From: Antedon mediterranea | Taxonomy: Eukaryota; Echinodermata; Crinoidea; Comatulida; Antedonidae | Direction: 5' to 3' | Assembly: GCF_964355755.1 (NCBI RefSeq) | Contig: NC_092673.1 | Coordinates: forward strand, 25,239,001-25,303,000 | DNA length: 64,000 nucleotides | In this document: positions 54,280-64,000 of the stretch, piece after piece | How positions within the stretch are numbered: the first letter of the stretch is position 1 | How the letters are laid out: every line of letters starts with the position of its first letter | Notes under the pieces: generated by a model | The model's input: the letters and a program-made list of their open reading frames with translations, nothing else | Database searches by the model: none | What the model was told of the DNA's origin: nothing | Position numbers and translations under genes: made by a program

Positions 54280-54560
54280 ACCACGTGTGTTTATCGTGCG
54301 AGCCGAACTATTGTTGTGGAAATTCCATTTAATGTACACGCACTGTACCCCTCTTGTAAAAATCACCACGTGTATTTATCGTGCGAGCCGAACTATTGTT
54401 GTGAAAATTCCATTTAATGTACACGCACTGTACCCCTCTTGTAAAAATCACCACGTGTATTCATCGTGCGAGCCGAACTATTGTTGTAAAAATTCCATTT
54501 AACACGCACTGTACCCCTCTTATCGTGCGAGCCGAACGGTTGATGTGGTAATTCACAGAC
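54280..54560 (+). repeat. 85-bp minisatellite, 3.3 copies
   Basis: CACGTGTGTTTATCGTGCGA at 54281, 54366 and 54451 (variants in T/A and T/C), each followed by GCCGAACTATTGTTGTG and CACTGTACCCCTCTTGTAAA. The last copy is shortened and changes to CCGAACGGTTGATGTGG. The open frame over it is periodic by chance (85 is not a multiple of 3). Confidence 0.9.
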
Positions 54561-54729
54561 ACCAGGCTACCACAATACAGAACTCCCTGACGTTACATGT
54601 ACATTATAAGCCACCGATTCGCAAGTTCAGGTCACCGGAAAAAAACCAACGAGTTGATTATTTATATATAATTTTACAAAACAATAGATATACATTCGCA
54701 TTAACGAAAAAGAACATTTTAAACAATAA

Positions 54730-54885
54730 TTGTTAAACAATCAGAAAGCTAGATTTAACCAAAGATAGTGTTTAGTATCTTTGATTTAACCGGTTATTTC
54801 GGAGCACAAATTGAGCAGAAACGCGGTCTTGTTATTGTTATCTATTTTTAATCTATTTTAAAATAACCGGTTAAATTGCGTTATG
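54730..54885. repeat. AACCGGTT inverted repeat with nested hairpin
   Basis: TTTAACCGGTTATTT at about 54784-54798 is mirrored by AAATAACCGGTTAAA at about 54860-54874. Just to the left, AAAGATA..TATCTTT forms another small hairpin (54761-54782). It could be a tiny TIR element or a cruciform; no target duplication found. Confidence 0.55.
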
Positions 54886-54974
54886 CAGCAGAAACAGACC
54901 CTTATTTGCTTCTCCCACATATTTATCGCTTCTACTAAATTATTACCCATTGGACGACGGTGACACAGACACAG

Positions 54975-55130
54975 GGGTGGCGCCAGGATCTTCCCGACGT
55001 GGGGGCTACATTCCCCGACGAGGGGGCTATGCGAGCGAAGCGAGCATCACTAGGCTGGGGGCCAGGGGCCGCCAAGGTGGGGGTCCAGGGGGCGAAGCCC
55101 CCGGAAGCAACGCGTTCTAGCGTCATTTGA
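54975..55130 (+). repeat. GC-rich GCGAGCGAAGCGAGC repeat, second copy
   Basis: GGGGGCTATGCGAGCGAAGC, GGCTGGGGGCCAGGGGCCGC and CAGGGGGCGAAGCCCCCGGA (a strong hairpin). Shares its core with 43710-43815. Confidence 0.65.
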
Positions 55131-55462
55131 GGTCATTTTAATCAGATTTAGGGTAGCCATTTTTTCCATTTTTTATAATGCATAAATAAAATACTGCGTG
55201 CAAAAAAACGATGCGCGATGACTGTTTCAATCCATATTTTTCAATTTAAAAAATAAAAGTTCAAAGAAAATTTAGAAAAATAGAGTTGGAGGTCCCGGAA
55301 ATTGGACTTATTATACTTCAAAACATGAAACAAAATATAAGTCCCTATCATGGTTGTGACTGAGCTAACAAATGTTTGAAAAATAGAGATGTTAGGTGCC
55401 GAATGCACTTCTTGTACTTCGAAATATCCGCTTTATTGTTGGGGCTGAGCACAGACATAGAA
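55131..55462. other. Intergenic DNA, no gene recognised
   Basis: AT-rich. The 3' break point of the LINE on the - strand lies at its right edge (about 55463), with unrelated sequence beyond. Confidence 0.4.
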
Positions 55463-56611
55463 AGTATTTACTGTTTGTTTCGCCCTTTTCTGTCCATTTT
55501 GTTCTTGAACGAATTTGGGCGCTTTGCTTCAAATTCATAAATATCTTCCAACTCTTTAGTTTTCTTTTTAATTTCTAGTTCTATTGTTTCTTCTCCGTTT
55601 GTATCTATTAACTGAACATTTAGTTGATTGATTTCTTTTTGTAAATTTTCTTTTTTTTCTATTTTTATAATATGTTTTTGTTTTTCCGTATTTGATTGAG
55701 TACTCTTTATTTTTTACTTTAATTAGTTCCCATTTGTCTACAGGATTAAGAGAATGCGACGATTTATCAATTATTTTGTTTACACTGTCAATAAAAATTT
55801 GATCAGTTAAAAGGTCTGAATTAAATTTCCATAGACCTCGACCACGTTTCTCTTCAGTTAAGTTGAGTTTAATTGATACTCCTTGGTGATCTGTGAATAT
55901 AGCAGGTCTGATATCACATGAAGATATATTTTCTGCTTCCAGTAATTTTTTTGATACAAACCAATAGTCTAATCTTTTATAGAGATTTACTGACTTTCTA
56001 CGCCATGTAAATTGGATTTTATTTTTATTAAGAAATCTCCAAATATCGATTAATTTAAGTTTGTTTAAAAAGTTTTTAACCGTGAATACGGATTTATCAA
56101 TTTTCATCTTACTGCCTCTTTGGTCGCAAAATTTATCTTGGATGCAGTTCATGTCTCCGGCAATTAAGATATATTCTGTGTCGCAAAAGCTTTGAATCTG
56201 TTTCTGAAGGTTTCTAAAGAAAGTGCTCCGTGATTTGCTATCATTTGGAGCATATACATTAATTATTGTGTATTGAACACTCTCTATTTCGATAGTTAAC
56301 AGGATGAATCTACCACTGACGTCGATATTCTGTTTTATAAATTTGTAATCAAAGCCTTTTCTAATAAGAATGGACACTCCTCTGCTAGCAGAAGTGCCAA
56401 AGCTATGAAAGGCGTCACCATCCCAAAGGAAATTGTGATCATTAGTACGATCTTCAGTGAGATGAGATTCTTGTATAAGAAATATATCGACCTTATTAAC
56501 ATGTGCCCAATTAAATATTTTTTGCTGTTTTTCTTTTATCTTTAGACCTCTTACGTTTAAAGAAACGCAGTGTAAGTGTAAATTATTTTCTTTAACCATT
56601 TTATATGACAA
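55463..56611 (-). pseudogene. L1/Tx1-like LINE ORF2: AP-endonuclease, truncated before RT
   Basis: The open frame 55568-56611 encodes an apurinic-type endonuclease with all catalytic blocks: LNVRGL (about aa 18), LIQESHL (about 45), IAGDMNC (about 149), RLDYWF (about 212) and TDHQGV (about 241). The true ATG is probably MVKENN at about 56600. After about aa 312 the frame shifts; the next frame continues with EKKENLQKEINQL and then RSRTKWTEKGETNSKYF. That is the segment preceding RT in L1/Tx1 elements and stops matching at about 55463. RT is absent, so the 3' part was lost after insertion. It is related to the LINE at 44132-47643. Confidence 0.85.
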
Positions 56612-56702
56612 TTAAATAACTTAATTCAAAAGCTTTACAGAACGGTACTATAGCTTAACAGTGTAAGTAACTCTAATACGATACTGATACATACTATCTA
56701 TG

Positions 56703-56796
56703 TGGACTTGCTTCTCATACGTTTCCTCTTCTTCTTCTGAGTTTGTTTAGGGCTTGGTGGTGCGATTAGTTTCTCTACATCAGTTTCTTTGCCTTT
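56703..56796 (-). pseudogene. Possible tail of the interrupted LINE ORF1
   Basis: Between the inserted LINE and the endonuclease, one frame reads LIAPPSPKQTQKKKRKRMRS to a stop at 56698. This looks like a basic C-terminal tail of the zinc-knuckle ORF1 at 61014-62026, but in a different frame from it, so a frameshift or chance is possible. Confidence 0.4.
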
Positions 56797-57005
56797 CAAA
56801 TTCAAATTCAAATATTCTTTATTCATCCTCAATCATGAAAATATACAACAACAATATATGAGAACATAAAAAAGATGAAAAGGAAACACATAAAAACTCA
56901 AAAGAGCTTGATTAGTTGTGTCCCCCTATGTCCCTAACTAGCCTAAAAAACTAAAACATAAATAATAAAAAAAGCTAAATCCTGCAACAAGTATTATTTT
57001 TAAAA

Positions 57006-57332
57006 TTATTTGTAAAATGATAATAAATGTTCTTTAAACAATGATTTAAATATATATATTGATTTGGTATTTTGTAGTTCGTAATTCAAGTCATTCCACA
57101 ATTTGGGTCCCACACATGACACAGTAAAACTAGTAGAAGTACGATTACGTTTTCTGAGTCTCATTTTGTCTTTAAATCTTGTATTATAATTATGGTAAGA
57201 ACCATTTTTAATAAAGAGCGATGAAAAACGCACGTCCTGATTAGTAGTAACATTATACATGAAAAGCCCAATTTGGTACTTATTGATATCCGCAATTTTA
57301 AGAAGTTTAAATTTATAGAAACATTCAGTCAT
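57006..57332 (-). pseudogene. CR1/L2-like LINE, ORF2 C-terminal block
   Basis: 108 codons containing YHNYNTRFKDKMRLRKRNRT, SCVGPKLWNDL and IFKSLFKEHLLSFYK, the conserved end of CR1/L2-type ORF2 (TR....L..P..RT....S....GP..WN.LP). Separated from the RT by stops. Confidence 0.8.
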
Positions 57333-57709
57333 TGAATCATTAAACTTTGACCATGTTATAGCTCGTAATGCCCTTTTCTGGAGTTTAAATAACTCATCTA
57401 AATAACTTGGAAATGTGCTACACCATTATTATGTTGCAATAATTTAATACTGGTTCAATGAGTGATTTGTATATTGTCCAGAGAGCATAGGTTGGTAAAA
57501 AATGTCTTACTTTATATAGTATGCCTACATATCGAGATATTTTCCTAGCTGTAACATTGATGTGGTTCTTATATGTGAGAAATTCATCAATATGTACTCC
57601 AAGGAATTTAGTCGATTTAACTCTTATCTATTCTTTTATTGTTGACATAAATATTTACATTCTATAAATTACTTGGATTTCGCTGATTGCGGAAAATTAT
57701 GTAATTAGT

Positions 57710-58703
57710 TTATTTAACGTTGATTGATAGTTTATTGCACATGAACCAATCCGAAACATTTTTTAGTTCACCATTAACTAGTTCTATGAGCGTATCCAAG
57801 TTTTCGTGAGATGCAGATATGTTTGTGTCGTCAGCAAATAAAACAAAAGATAACGAGTTTGAACAATTAAATACATCGTTAATGTACAAAATAAAAAGTA
57901 GAGGCCCCAGAATTGAACCCTGTGGTACACCGCAATTTATATCCATCAAACACGAACTTGTGTTATCAATAGACGTAAATTGTTTCCTTCCATTAATATA
58001 GTTTCTAAACCATTTAAGGGCCGTGCCTCTTATGCCATAGTGTTCCAATTTTTTAAGAAGTATATCATGGTTGATGGTGTCAAACGCTTTTGACAAATCA
58101 ATAAATATTCCGATGGTATTTTTTTTCTTATCAAGCGCATCGGTTATTCGTTCAACCAGATCTATAACGGCCATAAAAGTAGAACTGTTTTTTCTGAAAC
58201 CATATTGTGCATTATTAAGGATGTTAAACTTTGTGATATAATTATCAATATATATTTACTCTAATTTGAACAATTTTTTCAAGAATTTTTGAAGCGGTAG
58301 GCAGAATAGAGATCAGCCTATAATTACTGACGTCACTTTTATTGCCAGATTTAAAAATTGGAACTACTCTAGCTACTTTCATACTATCAGGGACCATGCC
58401 TGTCTCAAGAGAGAGGTTAAAGATATGTACAAGAGGAGATGCCACAGCAGCAATAATATGTTTTAGAATGCGATTACTTAAGTTATCAACACCTTCTGAA
58501 TTTGAATTTTTGATTTGACTAACTATTTCAATGACCTCTTCTTCATTCGTAGGATTGAAAAATATGGATTGGGATTGACTCTCTTTCATATATTGTTTAA
58601 AGTCAGAATTGTTTACATTTGGTATTTTGTTTGCTAATTCATTTCCAATGTTGGAGAAGAAGTCATTAAAAGCGTCAGACATACCTTTTGGATCACATAC
58701 CAA
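57710..58703 (-). pseudogene. CR1/L2-like LINE, reverse transcriptase (broken)
   Basis: Two frames make up the RT. 58245-58703 has NSEGVDNLSNRILKHI, ARVVPIFKSGNKSDVSNYRL and ISILPTASKILEK. 57710-58174 has IGIFIDLSKAFDTINHDILL, CGVPQGSILGPLLFILYIND, the catalytic FADDTNISA and CNKLSINVK followed by a stop. A frame break near 58180-58245 and the stop at 57710 inactivate it. Confidence 0.88.
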
Positions 58704-58723
58704 AGTTTTATTACTATGGTTAA

Positions 58724-60010
58724 TTACCTCATTTGGCTTACACTCGATTTTTTTCTATTTAGAACTTCATTTAAAACTTTCCATGTTTGCTTTGAATCGT
58801 ATCGAGCTGCATCCAGTTTTTTGGAATAATATTGTTTTTTCCGAATTCTAATTAAATGAGTTAATTTATTTTTGTACTTTTTATATATATTTTTTAATAA
58901 TTGTGTTGGGTTTTTAAGGTATTTTTTATAAAGTTTATTTTTCTTTTTTATTGAAATCAAAATTCCTGTTGTGATCCATGGTTTTTTCTTTGTATTACCA
59001 TTTGGCTTATTACTTTTTGTAGGTATGTTATTATCTATGAGATTGGATAGTTTTTTAATAAATAGGTTATATGATGTATTGGTATCTGTGCATAAATATA
59101 GTTCACCCCAATCCTCATTAGAAATAGCAATAAGCAAGTTATTTAATGTTGTATCATTAATTATTTTTTGTTTTGTAATTGGAGCTTGTGTGTTAGTATT
59201 TAATGACAAGTGTGTTGTCATGAAAATGGGTAGATGATCGGTAATGTCAGTGACTATTACTCCACAATGCGAAATGTTATCATCATTTGTAATAATATTA
59301 TCTAAAATTGTAGCAGAAGACGATGTTATTCTGGTGGGTAAGTTGATTAATGGATTAAAAGATGTTGAGTAAATAATGTTTGTGAATTCCTGTGTTGTTT
59401 TTTGAATGTCATATTTTAATAAGTCTTGATTAAAATCTCCTAAGATATAGCAGTTTTTGTTTTCGCGATTAAGTTTATGTAAGATTTCTTCCAGATCAGA
59501 GTTAAATGAGTTGACGTTTGAATTTGGTGGTCGATACAACATACCTACAATAGTATTTTTGCCGTTTGTGTTTATTATTTCTAGAAAAAGTGAATCAATG
59601 GAGTTATCATTAAATACAAAATCATCACGTGTTACGGTGTTGATTTGTTCTTTTAAATATAGACAAACTCCACCACCGACTCTACCTTCTCTATTACAAG
59701 TGTACATATTGTATCCATTGATATTTAATAAGTAAATTGGCGTGTTCTTATTTATCCAGGTTTCCGAGAAACCAAGTACATCAAACGCACGACCTATGGT
59801 ATCTAACATAATGCTAATTTCGTCGAAGTGTTTTGGAAGACTACGTGCATTCATGTGTAACGTTGTAAAGATACCATCGTTATCAATTTGCGCCTGTAGC
59901 TCATTTAGTTGTGTTGGAGTGAAATATTTGCATAAACCAGCCTCGTCACTTTCAAAGCAATCTAAGGAATGTGTAGGACTCGATTTATTTTCATATTGAG
60001 TCGTGCTCAT
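58724..60010 (-). CDS. CR1/L2-like LINE, ORF2 endonuclease part
   Basis: 428 codons from an ATG at 60010. Endonuclease blocks: LHMNARSLPKHFDEI (about aa 51), VLGFSETWI (about 77), GMLYRPP (about 156), ILGDFNQDLL (about 194), ILDNIITNDD (about 235) and TDHLPIF (about 261). It then continues into the linker KPWITTGILISIKKKNKLYK before ending in a frame break at about 58740. The RT picks up in another frame at 58703. This is the least damaged part of the element. Confidence 0.88.
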   Translation of the reverse strand: MSTTQYENKSSPTHSLDCFESDEAGLCKYFTPTQLNELQAQIDNDGIFTTLHMNARSLPKHFDEISIMLDTIGRAFDVLGFSETWINKNTPIYLLNINGYNMYTCNREGRVGGGVCLYLKEQINTVTRDDFVFNDNSIDSLFLEIINTNGKNTIVGMLYRPPNSNVNSFNSDLEEILHKLNRENKNCYILGDFNQDLLKYDIQKTTQEFTNIIYSTSFNPLINLPTRITSSSATILDNIITNDDNISHCGVIVTDITDHLPIFMTTHLSLNTNTQAPITKQKIINDTTLNNLLIAISNEDWGELYLCTDTNTSYNLFIKKLSNLIDNNIPTKSNKPNGNTKKKPWITTGILISIKKKNKLYKKYLKNPTQLLKNIYKKYKNKLTHLIRIRKKQYYSKKLDAARYDSKQTWKVLNEVLNRKKSSVSQMR

Positions 60011-60271
60011 AAAGTAGTATTGAAAAAGAACAAATCAATTCACCAAAGCTGTTAAGCAAAATGGCGTTCAAATAAATGACTAAAAACCGGCAGGTTAGCA
60101 ATACAATAAAAAAAAAAAAAAACACAATTTACAATAAAAAGAATCACAATAAAGCACGCACACCAAACATTTAATGCAGTCTATAATGTATACAATAGTT
60201 AAAATTCTGGTTTCAGGGCAAAAACAAGAAATCTCACAATTTCACATTTAATGTACTACCACACGGTAAAT
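60011..60271. other. Spacer between ORF1 and ORF2 of the CR1/L2-like LINE
   Basis: AT-rich, with an A-run at 60108-60122. It holds no domain. Confidence 0.5.
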
Positions 60272-61013
60272 TAGGTGGAATGCAGTTTGTTGAGATCGGA
60301 AAATTTTGTTACGACAATCTTCTTATTATTCTTAGTTAGTACATGTATGCGTCCATCTTGGGTCCAGACTGCGGTCAAGGCGGAATTATGCTGGGTTTTG
60401 ATGGTTCTTAACAATTTCATCCTTTTCATTGTTAGGTTCTCGTGTATAAAGGTATCGGTACCTTTCAGTTTTCTTTTTGCTTTAAAACTTCATTTCTTTT
60501 ATTGTATTGAGCGAACTTCACAATAACTCCCCGGGGCTTGCCGTTACTTGGTTTCTTGGGGCCTAGTCTGTGACTCCTATCAATGTCATTATGATTCACC
60601 GTAAGGTTCATCTTAGAACTAAATAATTGTGTAACAATATTATCGGTATTCTCACCTACTTTCTCCTCCAGTCCGTGTATCACCAAACAGTTCCTCCTGG
60701 AATATTGTTCACTTTCATCCAGTGATTCCCTAATGTCCTCGATTTCCTGTTCCATTTTCTTCATGCGATCATTCGACTCGTCAAGTTCAAATCTAAGAGC
60801 ATCCATAGTGGCTTTACTAACAATTTGCATAATATGCTCAGCCAGTTGGTCCTTGATCATCGATGTTATTTGTTTCGCTAAGTTATCCAATATGTCCGAT
60901 TTGCCATCAAATAAGAGTTTCAATTCAGATTGGATAATGCCAGCGATTTCCTTAGAGTCTATGTCACAATTGGACTTATCTAACTTATCTTCAAGGCAAG
61001 GGATGCCTTTTCC
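60272..61013 (-). pseudogene. CR1/L2-like LINE ORF1 (coiled coil + RRM-like), 5'-truncated
   Basis: Open from the truncation point through LLFDGKSDILDNLAKQITSM, a heptad-rich helix (RFELDESNDRMKKMEQEIED), ENCLVIHG-like NCLVIHGLEEKV, IDRSHRLGPKK and GVIVKFAQYNKRNEVL. These are the blocks of L1 ORF1p / Transposase_22-type RNA-binding proteins. The first frame stops at 60465. The continuation KAKRKLKGTDTFIHENLT, then QDGRIHVL, is one frame over and ends near 60272. The protein binds the element's RNA in related LINEs. Confidence 0.75.
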
Positions 61014-62026
61014 TTCAGCCTCTTTTTGGTTACGACGTGGCCTGGCTGCAGGCGAATGTTTTCGTTTTCTGTTGTTTCATGTATAATCACTATTTCTCTT
61101 GAGGCTTGCGATGTTGGTTTAATGAAGTTGGTAATCCTAGGTTGACTATCTTCGCATGATGATTTTATGGCAATTGGTGTTGATAAGTCACCAGATGGTT
61201 CATCTTCGCACTGATTACCTTTTTCTTCCTTGTCGCCAGTCGCTTCGATATCACTATCCTCATCATTTGAGAAAGTAAAACTCTCTTTGTCCTCACTGTT
61301 TTCTTTCTTTTTATGTACAATATCGTCCCACATTTTCTGTATGAATTTTTCTCCAGATGACTGCCTAAATAAGAGACTAGATTGGTCATCGTCACAAGAA
61401 GGGGTGTCGCTAATTTCATCCCGTTGTACAATAGCTTTACAGAACTTAGCAATGTGCCCTTTTTGTCCACATCTATGGCATACATATGGTGTTTTATTTG
61501 GACACATGTTGATTCTGTGCCCTGTCTCATTACACTGGAAGCACTTCTCTACGTCGACCTGGTTGTTATGAAAAATTCTGACTCTAAACCCATTAATCAT
61601 TGTGAAGCGTGGAAGACTCCCTTTGAAATCTTCGACGATAATTGCTCTGTCTCCATTTACGAATCTAGAAAGTTTTCCGTTGATTCGGAATTTAACGTAT
61701 TGTATACTACCAATTATTTTACAACCTAGCCGCTTTAGAGTGGTACCAATTTCATCATTGTGTACTGATATCGGAAGGTCTTTCACCAGGACACGTATAC
61801 CTTTATTAACAGGTAGATATGGATTTGTGTCATGAATTGTTACATTTCTACCTTTTATGTTAAGCCCGGCAGTTAGAATTTTGACTCGATCGCTATGTTT
61901 GTTTATATAAATTCTCCATAAGTTTTTGATTTTTTGTATTCCTATAAGAGCTTCTCCATCAATAACTTCACAAAGAGCAAAATAAATACTTTCCTCATTT
62001 AAATAATTGTTATAATATCTTGTTAA
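61014..62026 (-). pseudogene. L1/Tx1-like LINE ORF1 with two zinc knuckles, interrupted
   Basis: The frame is open from 62026 (no ATG; 5' end truncated or lost) to the insertion of the other LINE. N-terminal part: YFALCEVIDGEALIGIQKIK, then IRVLVKDLPISVHNDEIGTT, an RRM-like arrangement. Then two CCHC knuckles, CFQCNETGHRINMC and CHRCGQKGHIAKFC, followed by an acidic Ser-rich C-terminus (SNDEDSDIEATGDKEEKG). Gag-like ORF1 proteins of this type accompany Tx1/L1 ORF2s, consistent with the endonuclease at 55463-56611 being its partner. Confidence 0.8.
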
Positions 62027-62349
62027 CTTTTATTAACGGATGTGAAGGAGCGATCCTGCGGGCCCATTCGACCTTACTTCGCTTTAAATGTGGAAAGAAA
62101 CGCGAGATGCTATTGGATTCGATCGTAATAATTGCTCCTAGCAAGAGAAATAAAGGTTACGCGAATTTCCAACGTTTAGTACTAGTTGCACGAGATAAAC
62201 ATATCTCAATTTGTTGAAATCCGACTCACACACACACACACACACACACGTATCAGAATGAACCCGCGGGCGATAATAAATGAAAAAGGCATGCGGAGCA
62301 GTTCTATGTTTATTTCTTGTTAATCAAGCAATTCAACTCTAACCTTTGA
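62027..62349. other. Spacer with a CA microsatellite
   Basis: A (CA)n run of about 13 repeats at 62226-62250. The 65-codon open frame at 62020-62217 has no family. Confidence 0.6.
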
Positions 62350-64000
62350 ATTTTATCAACGCACTTTAAAAATGACGCACAGTATTATAATCAGGAACAA
62401 GCCGGTTTTAGAAAGGGGTTCAGAACATCGGATAATGTATTTATTCTTAAAACAATCATTAATAAATACCTAGGAAAAAACGTGGGAAAGTATATGTTGC
62501 TTTCATTGATTTTAAACGAGCCTTTGACTCCGTAGGACATCAATATCTTCACATAAAACTAAAAAATTCAGGAGTAAAAGGAAAAATGTTAAACGTTATT
62601 AATTCAATGTACAATAAGTTATCAGCACATGTTAAGGTCGACGGCAATATTAGTAATTCTTTCAAATGTCTAATAGGTATACAACAGGGTTCGCCACTCT
62701 CGTCCTTGTTATTTAATGTTTTTATTAATGATTTGAGTGAAACATTAAATGAGGAAGGCGACGAGCATAGAATCCAAATAGGAAATCTAAAAATTAATCA
62801 TTTACTCTATGCAGATGACCTTATGTTATTTGGTGATACCGTTTATGGTCTACAATATTATTTAAACAAGTTATCTACCTATTGTACAAGATGGAAAGTA
62901 ACTGTCAATGTTAACAAGAGTAATATTATGGTGTTTAAGAATGGTGGTAATCTTAACAAATTTGAAAAATGGAATTACAATGGAAATACAGTTGACATTG
63001 TCAAATCCTTTAAATATTTAGGAGTTGTTTTCAACTCAAATGGTAATTGGAATAAAGCCAAAGAATACAATTGTCAACAAGCTAATAAGGCTTTGTTCAC
63101 ATTAAAAGGATTGACCCATAGACGTTTTGGTAACCTCCAAGTTAATATATGGAACCATATATTTGATGTTAAGATTATGCCAATCTTACTTTATGGTAGC
63201 GAAATATGGGGTTTAAATGATATATCAGTATTAGAGAAAGTTCATCTAAGATTCTGTAAATACATTCTAGGAATAGGTAATTCTGCACCAAGTGTTGCAG
63301 TGAGAGGAGAATGTGGAAGATTCACTATCCAAATTCAAATTATCATTAATATAATTCGTTATTGGCTTAGAGTAATCCAAATGGATAATGACAAATTTAT
63401 TAAACAATGTTATGATTTTCAAAATAGAAAAGCTCAAAGAAATGAGCAATGTTGGGCCAATGACGTAAAACAAATACTATGCATAAATGGATTTGGTAAC
63501 ATATGGTACTCACAACAGGTTAATAATATATATACTTTTATTTCAAATTTTAAACAAAGGCTTACAGACATTGAACGACAGAAATTCTACGAAGATACTA
63601 GGCTACACTCTAAGCTCCAATATTACAAGCACGTTAAATATAAGTTTGGGATTGAAGAATATCTAACAAAAGTAACAAATTACAAACATAGACAAATTAT
63701 GACTAAGATACGACTAGGAATTTTAGAATTAGAAATTGAAAAAGGAAGATGGAATTGTATAAATAGAAATGAAAGATTATGCAAATTATGTGCTTTACAA
63801 TCAATTGAAGATGAATATCATTTCACTTTAGTTTGTCCATTTTATTCAGATATTAGAACTAAATATATGTTTTCCTTTTATACAAACAACCCAACTAAAT
63901 TAAAATATATTTATCTTATGTCTGCCACAAATACTGATCTTATTGTTAAACTTGGAAAATATTTATTTTTTTCATTTAAACGTAGAACAGAATTTTTAAA
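62350..64000 (+). pseudogene. Non-LTR reverse transcriptase, runs off the window
   Basis: A 5'-truncated RT on the + strand. The first frame reads EQAGFRKGFRTSDNVFILKT. At about 62492 one base is missing and the next frame continues without a stop to the window edge: VAFIDFKRAFDSVGH, IGIQQGSPLSSLLFNVFIND, catalytic LLYADDLMLFGD (about 62800), WKVTVNVNKSNIMVFKNG, VKSFKYLGVVFNSNGNW, ILLYGSEIWGLND and a C-terminal RLCKLCALQSIEDEYHFTLV. Over 500 codons are open after the frameshift. The clade is uncertain; it is neither the L1/Tx1-like nor the CR1/L2-like element seen to its left. Confidence 0.88.

Larger units (their letters stand above)
56790..61020 (-). mobile_element. CR1/L2-like LINE inserted in the L1/Tx1-like LINE
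   Basis: Occupies 56797-61013 on the - strand, flanked by TGCCTTT on both sides (56790-56796 and 61014-61020). The 3' end is a short TTTGAA tandem, typical of CR1/L2-group elements, which end in microsatellites rather than poly-A. It holds part of ORF1, an endonuclease and a broken RT. The 5' end is truncated inside ORF1. Confidence 0.8.

Noticed and set aside
54287-54502. 71-codon repetitive frame
   Set aside because: It is the 85-bp minisatellite; the unit is not a multiple of three, so the frame would change each copy.
58609-59999. Several + strand frames opposite the LINE ORF2
   Set aside because: Antisense shadows of the endonuclease/RT coding, without independent motifs.

Overview
KIND OF ORGANISM. 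This is nuclear DNA of a multicellular animal. It holds one split host gene with GT-AG introns and short exons, set among satellites, foldback elements, MITE-like elements, tRNA-derived SINEs, a Copia LTR retrotransposon and several non-LTR retrotransposons. The abundant AGGCCTAG-type words, the tRNA-derived SINEs and the mixture of LINE clades fit a marine invertebrate, perhaps an echinoderm. That last step is inference. LAYOUT. 1-8.2 kb: a satellite complex made of a ~96-bp array, a ~183/194-bp array, then the 96-bp array again in inverted orientation. 8.6-9.0 kb: the 3' coding end of a CR1/Jockey-type LINE. 9.06-9.68 kb: CTAG/AGGCCT-rich DNA. 10.2-40.5 kb: one host gene on the + strand, assembled here from 19 exons. 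It is a PHIP/BRWD-family WD40 protein with a LisH-like N-terminus, eight WD repeats, the family's conserved post-WD segment, acidic/basic low-complexity exons and the family's C-terminal tail. No bromodomain or other middle-region exon is visible, and the last conserved residues are one base out of frame. 41-44 kb: intergenic MITE and SINE debris. 44.1-47.6 kb: a 5'-truncated L1/Tx1-like LINE on the - strand with a 14-bp target-site duplication. 48.0-53.1 kb: a complete, very young Copia element with 5-bp target-site duplication and LTRs differing at one of 328 positions, but carrying an in-frame 345-bp duplication of the RT core and a frameshift in RNase H. 55.5-62.0 kb: an older L1/Tx1-like LINE on the - strand, split by a CR1/L2-like LINE at 56.8-61.0 kb. 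62.35-64.0 kb: another LINE reverse transcriptase on the + strand that runs off the window. INTRONS OF THE HOST GENE. Intron 1 carries an inverted-repeat element and a PIF/Harbinger-like MITE. Intron 4 (12.8 kb) carries a ~10.4-kb foldback structure whose arms are 101-bp hairpin satellites, a nested 2.6-kb TIR transposon with remnant genes, and a TTAA-flanked element. Intron 7 carries a foldback built of ~50-bp repeats, an hAT-like element with 8-bp duplication, and a second Harbinger-like copy in inverse orientation. That second copy contains a 27-bp palindromic micro-insertion with a perfect 7-bp target duplication; the first copy is the empty site. WHAT STANDS OUT. (1) Inverted pairs of tandem-repeat arrays occur three times, an architecture like sea-urchin TU and Drosophila FB foldback elements. 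(2) Tiny CATGGA palindromes look like insertions. (3) The PHIP/BRWD gene lacks its chromatin-reader middle. (4) The young Copia copy has a duplicated catalytic core and a Gag start inside its own LTR.
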